NCBI RefSeq assembly: GCF_020536995.1
Contig: NC_068357.1
Coordinates: 56,318,140-56,382,139 of the forward strand
DNA: 64,000 nt
Direction: 5' to 3'
Origin: Dreissena polymorpha
Lineage: Eukaryota > Mollusca > Bivalvia > Myida > Dreissenidae
The first letter of the stretch is position 1, and each line of letters opens with the position of its first letter. A program made the translations under genes and the position numbers. The notes under the pieces were generated by a model. It was not told where the DNA came from, searched no databases, and saw nothing but the letters and a program-made list of their open reading frames with translations. Shown piece after piece: positions 1 through 11,315 of this stretch.

Positions 1-5
1 TTTGC

Positions 6-105
6 AAGAAATATTTTTAGGTACCATATTATATAAGAAATATTGTTGAGTCCTATATAAGAAGTATTGTTGGGTCCCATATAAGAAAAATTGTTGGGTC
101 CCATA
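6..105. repeat. Short tandem repeat, about 25-bp unit
   Basis: About four imperfect copies of a unit resembling TATTGTTGGGTCCCATATAA lie head to tail. No coding potential is seen. Confidence 0.6.
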
Positions 106-439
106 TTTAACAAATGACAATCAAGACCTTATTCATGCCAGGGACCTACTCAAATAGGTCCATGTCCATGCTGTGTTTTATTACTCTTAAACGAATGCAG
201 ATGAACCTTATTTCTACTAATTATGTAATTTATATTTTAAAAAATAACACAAACTATTATGTGGTTGTCAGATCGATAACAGAAACTCTTTAAATCCTCA
301 AATATATTTGATAAAACCGTTTCGCTTCCTTGTTTTGCGTAGGGACCTATACACACATATATATATGTCCATGTTTATTTCTTCAGTACCGTTTTGGAGG
401 CGAGTATTCAGGGGCGGGTAATCCGACAGGTATCGATTT

Positions 440-709
440 CTGGGATTGTCTATATAGATGTGTGGATAGCAATGTAAAATCATATATATTTGGCTACATT
501 CGCAAACCAATACATAAGTCAGTTGTTGTTCGGCGACAAGCATGATTGGTAGTCGTTCTTCGACATTATCGCTGAATAACATTACAATCTTTATGGGTTT
601 ATTGTGAAAATTTTGCCTTTTTTGTGAAATTAATGTCAGATTTAAAAAAAAAAAAAAAAATCGCTATGGGAAGCAGCCAAATATCGGCAGTAATTTTGGG
701 GAAAATATC
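440..709 (+). mobile_element. Right-end fragment of CAGTG-family DNA transposon
   Basis: This stretch is homologous to the right part of the complete element at 54213-55916. Shared landmarks are a GTGGATAGCAA segment, a GTCAGTTGTTGTTCGGCGAC segment, repeated GGGAAAATTT-like runs and the GGGAAGCAGCC segment just before the terminus. The left end is not recognisable here, so it is a partial or decayed copy. The remaining bases from 106 to 439 show nothing identifiable. Confidence 0.55.
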
Positions 710-752
710 ACAGTGATGGCTCTATATTGGTTATCTGATGAACCAGTCTTTT

Positions 753-1313
753 TATGTCCCCCACTATAGTAGTGGGGGACATATCATTTTTGCCCTATCT
801 GTTGGTCTGTTGGTTGGTTGGTTGGTCTGTTGGTTTGCGCCAACTTTAACATTTGCAATTACTTTTGCAATATTGAAGATAGCAACTTGATATTTGGCAT
901 GCATATGTATCTCATGGAGCTGCACATTTTGAGTGGTGAAAGGTAAAGGTCAAGGTCATCCTTCAAGGTCAAAGATATGGATCAAAATCGTTCATTTAAT
1001 GTACACTTTTGCAATATTTCAATATTCAAGATAGCAACTTGATATTTAACATGCATGTGTATCTCATTGAGCTGCACATTTTGAGTGGTGAAAGGTCAAG
1101 GTCATCCTTCAAGGTCAGAGGTCAAATATATGTGGCCAAAATCGCTCATTTGATGAGTACTTTTGCAATATTGAAGATAGCAACTTGATATTTGGCATGC
1201 ATGTGTATCTCATGGTGCTGCACATTTTGAGTGGTGAAGGGTCAAGGTCAAGGTCATCCTTCACGGTCAAACGTCATATACCGGGACATAGTGTTTCACA
1301 AACACATCTTGTT
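753..1313 (-). mobile_element. Pearl/HINE-like non-autonomous element (family A)
   Basis: Read on the minus strand, it starts ACAAGATGTGTTTGTG and ends in a strong hairpin (CCCCCACTA ... TAGTGGGGG, 753-783) followed by TAAA. Between them are a GGTTGGTTGG microsatellite-like stretch and about three 150-bp core units near 887, 1038 and 1185. Each core holds AGGTCA half-sites, including the TCAAGGTCA extended form. A tandem core beside a microsatellite, closed by a 3' hairpin, is the layout of pearl/CvA elements of bivalves (Helentron-associated). No transposase is encoded. Confidence 0.65.
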
Positions 1314-2008
1314 TTCTCTGCATTAATAAGATTTTTAAAGATTGCAATTTCACAAACCATATGGGGCGTCATGACCTACTTATTCATCCGAGCGGAACCT
1401 ATAGATATTTTGGATCCCATATAAGTAAATTTTGGTCACCCAGTGATCACTTCTGTGAAGTTTCATCAACATTGGTCAAGTGGCTCAGGAGAAGAAGTTA
1501 TTAAGAGAATTCCCACATATAAGTCTAACAGGGGAATAATTTAAGCAACTTTTGTAGAGAAGTGTAAGATGATAATTAATACCAAATATAAAAGCTCTAC
1601 ATTATGGTTAATGACAAGATTTTAAATAGACCATTTTCAAAGCCTTTTTGGGGTCTTGTGACCTACTTTTTCTTCCAAGCAAAACCATTTAAGCTATTGT
1701 GGTAGAGGGTCACCAAGGAGTGTTTTTTTCACCATTTTTGGATCAGGGCCGGGTCCTTTTGGATTTGAAAAATCACAGAGTTTTGACTAAAATTGGGAAA
1801 TTAGTGATGTTGTGCTCACAAATGCTCCAAAATTGAGTGATTTGAATATTTTATTTACTAATGTTTAAACTAAATATTGAGATCTGGAAAAAAAATATTT
1901 GGAAACCTTCAATTGGGAATTTTTAGGTCCCATTTGGGAAAAATATGTACTTCCACTTTTCCAATTGAAATGTGGCCATTTACTGGCCCAGAATCCAAAC
2001 AAATAGAG
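1314..2008. other. Gene-free stretch with decayed repeat
   Basis: No gene is supported. A segment starting near 1746 (CAGGGCCGGGTCCTTTTGGA) resembles the GCCTTTTGGATTGGGAAAA stretch inside the element at 54213, so a decayed CAGGG-type element is likely here. Its right end is not clear. Confidence 0.35.
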
Positions 2009-2145
2009 AATACTAGGTCGGTGCCGAATAAAGCAAAGTTTATTTTGCGAGGCTTAGAAAATCTGAACCACGAGCCTCGGCGAGTGGTTCAGATTTTCGT
2101 GCCGAGCAAGATAAACTTTGCTTTATTCGGCACCGACCTAGTATT
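2009..2145. repeat. 137-bp near-perfect palindrome (foldback)
   Basis: The left arm begins AATACTAGGTCGGTGCCG and the right arm ends CGGCACCGACCTAGTATT. The arms are about 60 bp, pair almost throughout, and close on a short loop near 2075-2085. It is probably a foldback MITE, though no clear target duplication flanks it. The open frame across it is a by-product of the palindrome. Confidence 0.75.
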
Positions 2146-2411
2146 CGATTTATCCCATCAATTTTCTTAGTCGTAAATTATTTCTTTAAAAATAGAATAG
2201 GAAAATCGAACTAGACGGAAAATCCCAAAGATATTTTAAGCAAACATTGTTTCATAATTTAAATCGTGTCGAGCCTCATACATTACAAAAAGATCAGTAA
2301 CTAACCTGTTTTTCTGTTTATCATACCTCTTCGTCCCCGATTTTTAAGAAATATTGAAAAAAAAGACACTAAACAACTGCATCTTTAGCGTGAAACAACT
2401 TGCATTGTGTC

Positions 2412-2437
2412 GTATGACGTGTTAATAATGACGTCAC
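2412..2437. promoter_or_regulatory. Possible CRE/ATF site pair
   Basis: A TATGACGTG motif is followed 14 bases on by the palindromic CRE TGACGTCA (2429-2436). No gene start can be tied to it. The rest of 2146-2986 shows nothing else. Confidence 0.2.
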
Positions 2438-2986
2438 GATTACGCGCACTTAATATTTGTAAATAATGTTTATTTGCTTTTTGAGTTGCACTTTGTGTTA
2501 AAAATATTTACATCTTGGTATCAAATTGTTTGTTTTGTTGAATCTGATTCGATTTTACTAAAAATGATTACTTTTTAGTTGATTCCGAGTAATATGAACA
2601 TTCTTCGCCGCGCGTGACAGCTTTATTTCAGCACTGCTGAAATAGAGGAAAATTTATTCCACAGTGGTTTATTTCGACAATGCACGTCTGATGATGGGAT
2701 AAAAAAACAACCCTGCCAACGGGTCATTTCTCTGAAGTTTTATCAAAGGAGGACAAGTGGTTTGAAGCAAATTGTTGACGCAAGCCGGTAAACTCGGTAT
2801 CCTAACAGCTCAGATGAGCTTAAAATGTACAAAATTGGTTCTATGAATTTGAATTGTAAAATATTATTTTGTCCAGGAAGAATTATATCTGTAACAATAA
2901 CACTGCGTTAGCATGTAAATAAATCGCATGGATTATTTCATTTATTTTTCTTACAAGTACTGCGCAGAGTCTGCTCTGATAGGGAA

Positions 2987-4206
2987 TACTGTGAAACCAT
3001 TTATTTTCGACAGCACAAAATTTCGTCATTTTATAAAAATGACGATTTCGTCAGCACTTAAATTCGCCGATTTCTGATTTTAAATTTAAAAAAAATGCGT
3101 CAGTCAATATCCGATTTGTGTGTAATACATATTCGCGATCAATCGCAGTTGCGAAAAATCGTACGAATGCAGGAACACACTTGAGAATCACTGCAGGAGG
3201 TGGGGCCTGTTTGTCACATGCCAATTAACTAGTCTTTTGTTATCAAGGGACAGTAATGGATGCCATTCACACGTTCATTGTTATGATTAGCGGACAAGTG
3301 GGATCCAATAACCGTTAACGAGTGTTTGTAACAACGAAGCCAATTGCCCATTAGTCTTTTTCTATTATTATAATTGCCATACTGATAACAATCGTAATTC
3401 TAGTTGGTATGATTTTTATTAAAATGCTGTCAATACCGTTTTAAAACTGTTTGTGTTATACGAAAGAGGTTCCAGTTTGTTAAGTGTTTTTTTTTTCAAA
3501 TAAAATGCTTTTTTATTCTGATATCAACATTAAAATTAGAAACTCTATGTGTGTGTTTGTTCTTAAAAAGTAAACTACCGGTATATAAATCAATAATGTA
3601 AATAATTTAAAAATAAATAAATTGATACATTTAAAATAGTAATAAGTGTTGTTAAACGCAAACAATCAAACAATCAAACAACAAACAGCAATTAAAATAT
3701 TCTTTATTAATTTGTGATAAATACGCATGTTGATCACACATCGTCATCTTTTCATTTGGTTTATTGTCTTTCATCGGCATTCGCTGCGTGATGGCTAATA
3801 TGCAACACCCCTGAAAAACACAATGCACCTAATGGGTAATAAAGTTATAAACAATTAGCGCTAATTCATTACCATTCTACATAAGTCAACGCATTCGATA
3901 CAGCTGTACTGCACACGCGTTTTAAAGAAGTGTAACGTGTCAGTTAAGTACCTTGTGTAATCTACATCCCTTTGTGTCAAAACCGGATTAATCTTGATTA
4001 CGAAACAGCAGTGAATGTGTGCATAGATTATGTTGGAATTTAATGCCTCATGTCTACGGTAAAGTTTTAAAATATTGTTCAACTCAGTGTTTGTTTTTAT
4101 TCAAACATAAAGCATGATTGTTCGTTAGAATCTTAAATTCGCCGATCGGTCGACTGACGAAATTTATGAAAATTAATGCCTGACGATTAATAATGGTTTC
4201 ACAGTA
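2987..4206 (+). mobile_element. 1.2-kb TA-flanked non-autonomous transposon, copy 1
   Basis: The ends are ACTGTGAAACCATTTATT and AATAATGGTTTCACAGT, with TA at both borders, so the terminal repeats start CTGTGAAACCAT and the target duplication is TA. This fits the Tc1/mariner (IS630) group in size and duplication. A second copy in the opposite orientation lies at 50986-52177 and matches along its whole length. No transposase frame is seen. Internal palindromic stretches such as ACGATTTCGTCAG are conserved in both copies. Confidence 0.75.
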
Positions 4207-4819
4207 CATGTAATAAACACTGACTCGCGAGTTTTTCACACCTTTATTGACATGACAACAGATTAACACCAATTAGCTGTCGAAGGTCATTTTACTTAAT
4301 TCAAAGCTATTAAAATGGGTTAAACGGATGAATAAAGCAGTGAAGCTGTGATCAGCGCCATCTTTGCACTGGATTGCCGAATTTCCAATTTTAGATTTCT
4401 AGGTTGCAAAGTCATTTTTTGCCAATTCCCAATGGGCCGAATATGTATAAATTTAGTTGTTTACCATGTATCCTAGTTTGAAGCTTTATTGCAATGTATA
4501 ATGTTAGTGTTTATGTTACATGTAAGTGTAACCGACAACGCAAATTGCGAAAAAAGGTGAATCACTGAGGTTTGCACTGATTGCGACATACACTGTGGAA
4601 TCGCCGAGACATCACTCAAATTTTCTTGTCGCTCGGAATAACCGCGATTTGTCATATTGCATAGATCATGGTGAAGCGAGATGTATGCAAAAATCACAGG
4701 TCGCATAGTGTATATACATGTATTATGGAGGTGTATTGTAAAAACATTCAATTACTTAGTCATTTTTGACAGAATGCCCTAAGTAGGTGTGGTTCTTACT
4801 ATGATCATCTACCGGAAAT
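4207..4819. other. No gene seen
   Basis: AT-rich intergenic sequence. Short open frames on the minus strand have no recognisable features. Confidence 0.4.
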
Positions 4820-5145
4820 AAGACAAGACCCTACTTTTAACTATATATTTCAAAAATGATACACTTAAGGATAAAAATGTCAAGACCTAACATTATACAA
4901 AATGTATTTATATATATATACATAACAGCAAAACTGCTGTTGTCCTTTCCAATATTCATTTTCTGTAGATTTCAGTAAGACCCACCAATGGAAAATAATG
5001 ACAAGGCCCAACTGTTGACTATATTTTTATTCAAATACATAACAGCAAAACATTCTGTTGTCCAAGCTAATATATATTTTCTATAGATTTCGGCACGACC
5101 CACCAATTGATAATAGACACACAAGACCAAACTGTTGACTTTATA
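4820..5145. repeat. Tandem repeat, about 125-bp unit, 2-3 copies
   Basis: The order CAAGACC..AACT-TTGACTATAT, ATAACAGCAAAAC, CTGTTGTCC, CTGTAGATTTC, AGACCCACCAAT recurs, fading at the left end. It directly precedes the first exon of the gene at 5251. Confidence 0.65.
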
Positions 5146-5250
5146 TGTTTACAGGCATTGAGGCTTCTGTTGAAGACACCCACAGTCCAGAATCTATACA
5201 GGAATCAGGGCCTTTCATGATACAACAGGCCAGTGTTGATTATGCTGATC

Positions 5251-7725
5251 ATGGAATCTACAGGTTTCACTTTGGTTCTTTCCGAGTCCATGTCAACTGC
5301 TACCAGTGAAGGGCCAGCCAGTCTGATCCATGATGAAATGAGGCAGCCAAATCCTCAAGGTATGAAATAAATGTGAAGACTGATTTCTCTGCATTTTCCA
5401 TCATAATGTGACTGAGTCATATGTCAGGACTGTATTAAAGTAAATGAGTAGTCCAAGTCAATTGTGATGCTCTCGATGACCTCCTCTGTGATCTACAGGG
5501 TTACAACAATGTGCTTGTAAAAGTACTTGTAAAGTACAAAGTAGGCAGTTTGCTATGGAAGTTAATGTTTAGTACTTGTTCTTCCAAGAAATGATAGTTC
5601 TGTGAACTGTCAGTTCTTATATGTGTGAAAAATTGTTATAAGCTGGTGTTAAAACAGTTTCAGTTAGTTCATTTTACCTCCTAACATGAACATGTTCAGG
5701 TTTTGTGCATTTTTATCAGGAAAACCTTGCTCTACAATATTCAATCATTGTATCACTTGCGGTGTTCTGCCGTGAATTTTTACTGTTGGGGACAGGGACC
5801 CTTTAGGATTACAAAAGTCGGGAGAAAAAGAAAAAATATGGGGACACAGAAATATTTTTATAGCAGAATTAAATTTGTGGAAACTAATAACCTTCAACTT
5901 GAACTCTTAAACTTGCTTAAACTTCTTACAGTCAGGTTGTAACATTGTTATTAAAACTGGAACATTAAAAAAAAACTTTTTAACACTGTCAAACAGTTGT
6001 CAACATTTGAACAGATTTATGGTCTTTGGACTCCGCATGGCATGTCAAAGTACTTGTTCGATAATTAGAAATACTGATAGTAAAGGCGTTTTCTTTTTTG
6101 CTTTATGCACAATCTGCATGTCATTTTGTTTTTGTCAAACAGTGACCAAGGACATTTTTGAAGCCAATTTTCTTGGAATGTACGTTTAGGGGCAGACTTT
6201 TTTTCGTAATTGCTAAACGATGTTGGGACTTGGGAAGACTGTTGGGTTGTTAATATTGTCATATTTTCAAATTTTACTTGCCGGAGGAAAAAAATTAAAT
6301 GGATTTTGTTTTCTTCGGCCTGTCACTTTAAGCCATTTTGATAGGTTCGGAAATTTCCTTGATATCTGTCAGTGATTGGTTGTTATAATCTCAACTTACC
6401 AATGAAATAGAGTGTTAATATTAAAAAAATTAACCATTGGCTGTAAAATGACGTCATGTCCAATGAAATAGTTTGTTCTGGTTACACATTCTCTCGATTA
6501 CTTTACCGACTTACAAATTGAATCGATTAGTTTTTATTTCTAATTCATGTGCGCCCACGGACCAATATACAGAAAACGGGTGGGGACAAATATTTGTTTT
6601 TTGCGACAATAACACAAGGGCGCATCCACAGCAGAACACTGACTTGTTATGTTGATACTTTGTGTGCAAGGATCAATTCAGTAGAAAAGTCAACAAAATA
6701 AAGGGCTTACAGTCACTGAACAAATGAGTTTGCTGCTTAAGCAGGCATGAACAACTTGGGCCTCTTGTTGGTATCAGATTGTACATTTAAGATGGATGAT
6801 TGTACAGTCATTATATGTTTATTTTTTTTAGTTGAAGAATCACAGAGCTCCATGGATACAGATGTGAACCAGGAACTTCCAGAATCGGATGATCCTTGTA
6901 TGGGTAAGTCAATAAACATAAAATAATTGCAAACATTTGTGTTTTCATGTAAATGGACATGTGCAGTGATAAAATTATCTATTTGTTCTGTATCGGCCAC
7001 AATGCGTGACCTTATGTGTAGTTGTGCATGAAGGCAGCAATTTGCTATAACATGTTCCATTCACAGGTTATGGGTTTTTGATACTTACATTTCTGTTGGT
7101 TTTAATAGAAAATCTGTTCATGAATGCAACTATTTCACCACTGGTGGGAATTTCATGAATTTTTGCCCCAGCACTTGAACTTATGGAATGTTATTCATGA
7201 AAGTTGAAGGATCATTTGACGTTTTCCATTCACTCATGTTAGCCTTTTAAGTGGCTCAATAGGAAGTTGACCGTGGCAAACTGAGCTCTTCCTACACTCC
7301 TTGTAGGAATTTCATGAGACTGTCGCAGTGCTTTACCTTATTTGTACAAAATAATCATTAAAGAGCTCTCAATAATTACAGGGCTCAAGAAATACATGGC
7401 TGAGAGCATAAATATCAATGTTTCTGTCTTTATACCGCATTGATTATGCAACACCATGGTACACATGATAATCATTGATATTTTATTTTTTATATCTATT
7501 CTGGTTTTAGCGACCGCAAGAAAAGGAATGAAGCGAAAGTGGACTAGCGAGGAGAATATTAGTTTCATGGACTTTTTTAGGGACGAAATAAGAACAAAGA
7601 AAATGCCAGCTGGGTCAAAAATTATGCAGTCCCTCAAAATACTTACAGGAAGAACAGTGGCCCAGATAAGGACAAGAGTCCACAACATAATTCGGGACAA
7701 ACAAAAAGCTAAAAAGAAGTGTTGA
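5251..7725 (+). CDS. Three-exon gene with C-terminal SANT/Myb-like module
   Basis: Exons 5251-5359, 6832-6903 and 7511-7725 join through GT-AG introns with agreeing phases (each donor leaves one base) and give about 131 residues. The ATG at 5251 sits in a good context (ATCATGG). Exons 1 and 2 are Ser/Thr- and acid-rich (VEESQSSMDTDVNQELPESD). Exon 3 is basic and reads KRKWTSEENISFMDFFRDEI ... GRTVAQIRTRVHNIIRDK then stop: one Trp, acidic Glu-Glu, spaced hydrophobics and a final basic helix, as in SANT/Myb-like tails that close many uncharacterised mollusc proteins with a tyrosine-recombinase-like core. A second open frame (5155-5250, ending at a stop in exon 1) is also protein-like, so the true gene may start upstream and this may be the tail of a damaged longer gene. 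Exon joins are inference; function unknown. Confidence 0.5.
6375..6464. promoter_or_regulatory. CCAAT boxes around a CRE palindrome
   Basis: Within 90 bp there are four CCAAT/ATTGG motifs (6375, about 6399, 6436, 6460) and one TGACGTCA (6449-6456). The cluster lies in the intron about 370 bp upstream of exon 2 at 6832. It could be an internal promoter giving a shorter transcript, or chance in AT-rich DNA. The rest of the intron, 5360-6831, has no recognisable feature. Confidence 0.3.
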
Positions 7726-8056
7726 ACTGTGGAGTTTGTTTATGCCCCTGGTAGGGTGGCATATAGCAGTTGAACTGTCCATCAGTCAGTCTGTCCGAAA
7801 ACTTTAATGGCCATAACTTTTTATTTATTGAACATAGCAACTTGATATTAAGCATGCATGTTCATCTCATGCAGGGCTTGACACTAACTTTTTTACCTAC
7901 TGACTCAAAGGACCACCAGCTTTCAGAAATTACTGGTCCTCCAAGATTTCAAGTGGTCCGACAATTTCTGTGTAATTTTACCTAAATTTCAACTTACTCT
8001 CCGGACTATCCACAATGTATTGTGCATTTATAAAAAGACAAGGGACAAAATTGTCA

Positions 8057-8761
8057 CAAAACCAGGTTTTCATTGTGAAAAAAAAATCTGATAAAGGGAG
8101 AAAACTCAAACTGAACTTTTGAAATGACCAAAAAAAATTAACCCCCTTTGTAAGTTTTTTTTTTTTTTTAAATCTATTTTTAGTCGTGGCGACCTTGACA
8201 TTGGAGATATTGACGTGATTCTTTCGTGGGACACACCGTCCCATGATGGTTAACAAATGTGCCAAATGATTTTAAAATCTCACAATGAATGACATAGTTA
8301 TGGCCAGGACAAGCTCATTTATGGCCATTTTTGACCTTTGAACTCAAAGTGTGACCTTGACCTTGGAGATATCGACTTAATTATTTCGCGCGACACACCG
8401 TCCAATGATGGTGAACAAATGTGCCAAATGATTTTAAAATCTGACGATGAACGACATAGTTATGGCTCGGACAAGCTCATTTATGGCCATTTTTGACCTT
8501 TGAACTCAAAGTGTGACCTTGACCTTGGAGATATCGACGTAATTATTTCGCGCGACACACCGTCCAATGATGGTGAACAAATGTGCCAAATGATTTTAAA
8601 ATCTGACAATGAACGACATAGTTATGGCCCGGACAAGCTTATTCCGCCAGCCCGCCAGCCAGCCAGCCAGCCCGCCAGCCAGCCAGCCCGCCAGCCAGCC
8701 AGCCTGCCCGCATTCGCCAATCTAATAACCAGTTTTTTCCTTCGGAAAACCTGGTTAAAAA
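8057..8761 (+). mobile_element. Pearl/HINE-like element (family E) nested in element 1
   Basis: The left end contains AAAACCAGGTTTTC and the right end a hairpin (CCTTCGGAAAACCTGG) followed by TTAAAAA. The core is three tandem units of about 163 bp (GACCTTGAC..TGGAGATAT at 8190, 8352, 8516), each followed by GACACACCGTCCAATGATGG. A CAGC/CCGC microsatellite follows at 8645-8712. This order is that of bivalve pearl elements. Confidence 0.7.
8645..8712. repeat. CCAGCCCG microsatellite
   Basis: An irregular repeat of CCAG and CCCG within the pearl-like element. It encodes an artefactual Pro-Ala-Ser-Gln tract. Confidence 0.85.
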
Positions 8762-9807
8762 CTATACTTACTTCTAAACTATTTCAATATCCCTTTCATA
8801 TTTTCGCTGTACTTCAAGCTTCTCTTCATTAGTTTTAGGCTTTTTAGTCGTAGGTTCAACCACCCCCGGAATGAAATTCCACAATGCGAAAACTTGATAT
8901 CTTGAAAATACGCATGTTTACTCTCCCGCAATATCAAAACATTATTAAGCGTCCTCCAGTATAAATTCTTAAGGTAAACAAAGTATATTCTGCTGGTATT
9001 AAGATCGATAAAATGCTGATTATTGCTGCTTTTTCAAAATAATAAATACCATTTTGTTCATTTCTTGATCCGAACGATTAGGATTTTATGTTAATTTGTG
9101 TATTGATCACAGAAAAGTCCGGAGACATTTTTGGAAGACATTTGCGGATCGCAAATCGATTTTTTGATGCGAAAACAGGTTTTTGTCATCCAGGCATCTA
9201 GAAAAATTCCAATATGTTGCTATTTTTTATCCCGGACTCAAGTCGGCCCATAAAATAATTATGAAATTATCGGTTTATTATGAACATATAAAGTTGTTTT
9301 ATTGATGAAAAAGGCTTTCCACCAGTATTTCACAATAAGCTGGCCAAGATTTTTAACTGGTCTGACGGATCAACCAAATTTCTTGTTTCACTGGTCCTCC
9401 CTATTTTTTACTGACCCCGGGTCAACGAACCACCGTTAGTGTCGAGCCCTGTCATGAAGCTGCACATTTTGAGTGTTGAAAGGTGAAGGTCAATGTCATC
9501 CTTCAAGGTCAAATATATGGCGTCCGAAAACTTTAACATTGGCCATAACTTATCCAATATTGAAGATAGCAACTTGATATTTGGCATGCATGTGCATCTC
9601 ATGGAGCTGCACATTTTGAGTGGTGAAAGGTCAAGGTCAAAGGTCAAATTATGCAATATTGAAGATAGAAACTCGATACTTGGTATTCATGCATATCTCA
9701 TGGAGCTTCACATTTTGTAAGGTGAAAGGTCAAGGTCATCCTTCAAGGTCAAAGGTCAAATATATGGCATCTGTCCGTCCGAAAACTTTAACATTCGCCA
9801 TCACTTT

Positions 9808-10432
9808 TTTATGCCCCTGAAGGGAGGCATAGAGTTTTTGAACCGTCCGTCTGTTTGTTTGTCAGTCTGTACGTCCTTCCGTCGGAAAACTTAAACATTG
9901 CCCATAACTTTTGCAATAATGAAGATAGCAACTTTTTTATTTGACATGCATGTGTATCTAATGGAGCTGCACATTTTGAGTGGTGAAAGGTCAAGGTCAT
10001 CCTTCAAGGTCAAAGGTCAGGGTCATAAGGTCAAATTTTGCAATATTGAAGACAGCAACTCGATATTTGGCATTCATGCCTATTTCATGGAGCTGCACAT
10101 TGTGAGTAATGATAGGTCAAAGTATCCTTCAAGGTCAAAGGTCAAATTTTGTAATATTGAAAATAGCAACTTGATATTTGGCATTCATGCGTATCTCATG
10201 GAGCTGCACATTTCGAGTGTTGAAAGGTCAAGATCATCTTTCACAATCAAGTTCAAACTTTGCAATATTGAAGATAGCAACTCCATATTTGGCATGCATG
10301 CGTATCTTGTGGAGCTGCACATTTTGAGTGGTGAACGGTCAAGGTCATCGTTCAATGTCAATGGTCGAATATATAGCTTCAAAGCGGCGCAGTAGGGGGC
10401 ATTGTGTTTCACGAACACAGCTCTTGTTGTTA
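9808..10432 (-). mobile_element. Pearl/HINE-like element (family A), complete
   Basis: On the minus strand it starts ACAAGAGCTGTGTTCGTG and ends at the hairpin GCCTCCCTTCAGGGGC followed by ATAAA. Core units lie near 9930, 10050, 10165 and 10280, each with AGGTCA half-sites. A GTCTGTTTGTTTGTCAGTCT stretch stands in the microsatellite position. Confidence 0.65.
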
Positions 10433-11315
10433 ACTGCCTTGTTTGTCCCTTACCAGTGTTTCACTAGAGTCCGTGTCCTTTGGACTCATTTCAAGTTGAC
10501 ATTTGAAGCTTTATCTTTGTATGATTCTAAATATGATTGTGTCAATGCTGTCAGTTGAATTTTGAAATATGAAGTTTTATATTTTTTGTAGATTAAATGA
10601 TTTGTTATATGTTTCAGTTTTGTCAATCAGTTTAATAAGATATTGAGCTTTGAATATGATGCAGATTGTATGATTCTTAATATATTTCAATATTGTGGAT
10701 AAGTATTTGAGATATCATGATTTGAATTTTATGCAAAGCGCATGATTTTAAAATGTTTTAATGGTGTCAATCAGTGTTATGATGATTGAATATAATTTTT
10801 ATATGTTTTAATTTTGTCTATTGGTTTTCAAAATAAAAGACTTTGATTTTGTAATTGCACTTTTATCTCATTTAAGATTCTTTTCTAGTGTTAAGTTTAT
10901 ATTTTAAGGCTGTTTGCAAACTTGGAGTGAAAACAATTCTAGTACAATTTGGTAAGGACATGACATTGCGTATCTGATTTAAAAATGTATTTTGGTGGCA
11001 ACTTGTATTTTTCAGAAATTTCTAAGTAAGACTGTTGTTTGCAATCAAAAGGTCTGTGCGTCAAATCATGGGTAATGCATGTTTTTTGTCCAAATTTATG
11101 TCAATTCAGACATTGTTCTGAGTAAATATGGGGTTTGTTTGTAGGTTCATTTTTTTTGTGTGTATGTTATTTTTATTTTTTTATTTTTGTTATATCAGTT
11201 TTTATTTTCATGATAACCATTTAGTTCGTACTGCAACTTACAGACATTGGGGTGTGTTTAGCTGTTCAGTCTTATTTGGTGTATATAATTAACTTGTGAT
11301 TGATTGTTACTACTA
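10433..11315. other. No gene seen
   Basis: AT-rich intergenic DNA with T-rich runs. No repeat ends, exons or RNA genes recognised. Confidence 0.4.

Larger units (their letters stand above)
7872..9451 (+). mobile_element. CAGGG-type DNA transposon (TIR element 1)
   Basis: The termini are CAGGGCTTGACACTAAC and GTTAGTGTCGAGCCCTG, flanked by the 5-bp direct duplication TCATG (7867-7871, 9452-9456). The surrounding family-A core reads smoothly across once the element and one duplicate are disregarded, which fixes both ends. The interior holds a pearl-like element (8057-8761) and AT-rich sequence. No transposase is recognised, so it is non-autonomous. Superfamily unresolved: CAGGG ends suggest hAT, but the duplication is 5 bp, not 8. 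Confidence 0.75.
7738..9807 (-). mobile_element. Pearl/HINE-like element (family A), split by an insertion
   Basis: It opens (plus-strand reading) with a short hairpin, ATGCCCCTGGTAGGGTGGCATA, the 3' end of the minus-strand element. Core units with TCAAGGTCA and the perfect DR1 AGGTCAAAGGTCA (9746-9758) follow. The core is broken at 7872 by the CAGGG-type element, then continues from 9452. Its other end is not seen because the next element begins at 9808. Confidence 0.6.

Noticed and set aside
2987-4206. Coding sequence in the 1.2-kb TA element
   Set aside because: Short frames are not shared in the second copy and show no transposase motif.
8500-8832. 110-residue frame with a Pro-Ala-Ser-Gln repeat
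   Set aside because: Lies across a pearl-like core unit and the CCAGCCCG microsatellite.
9898-10395. 165-residue frame with repeated SIFGIHAYLMELHI segments
   Set aside because: Internally repeated because it translates family-A core units of a non-coding element.
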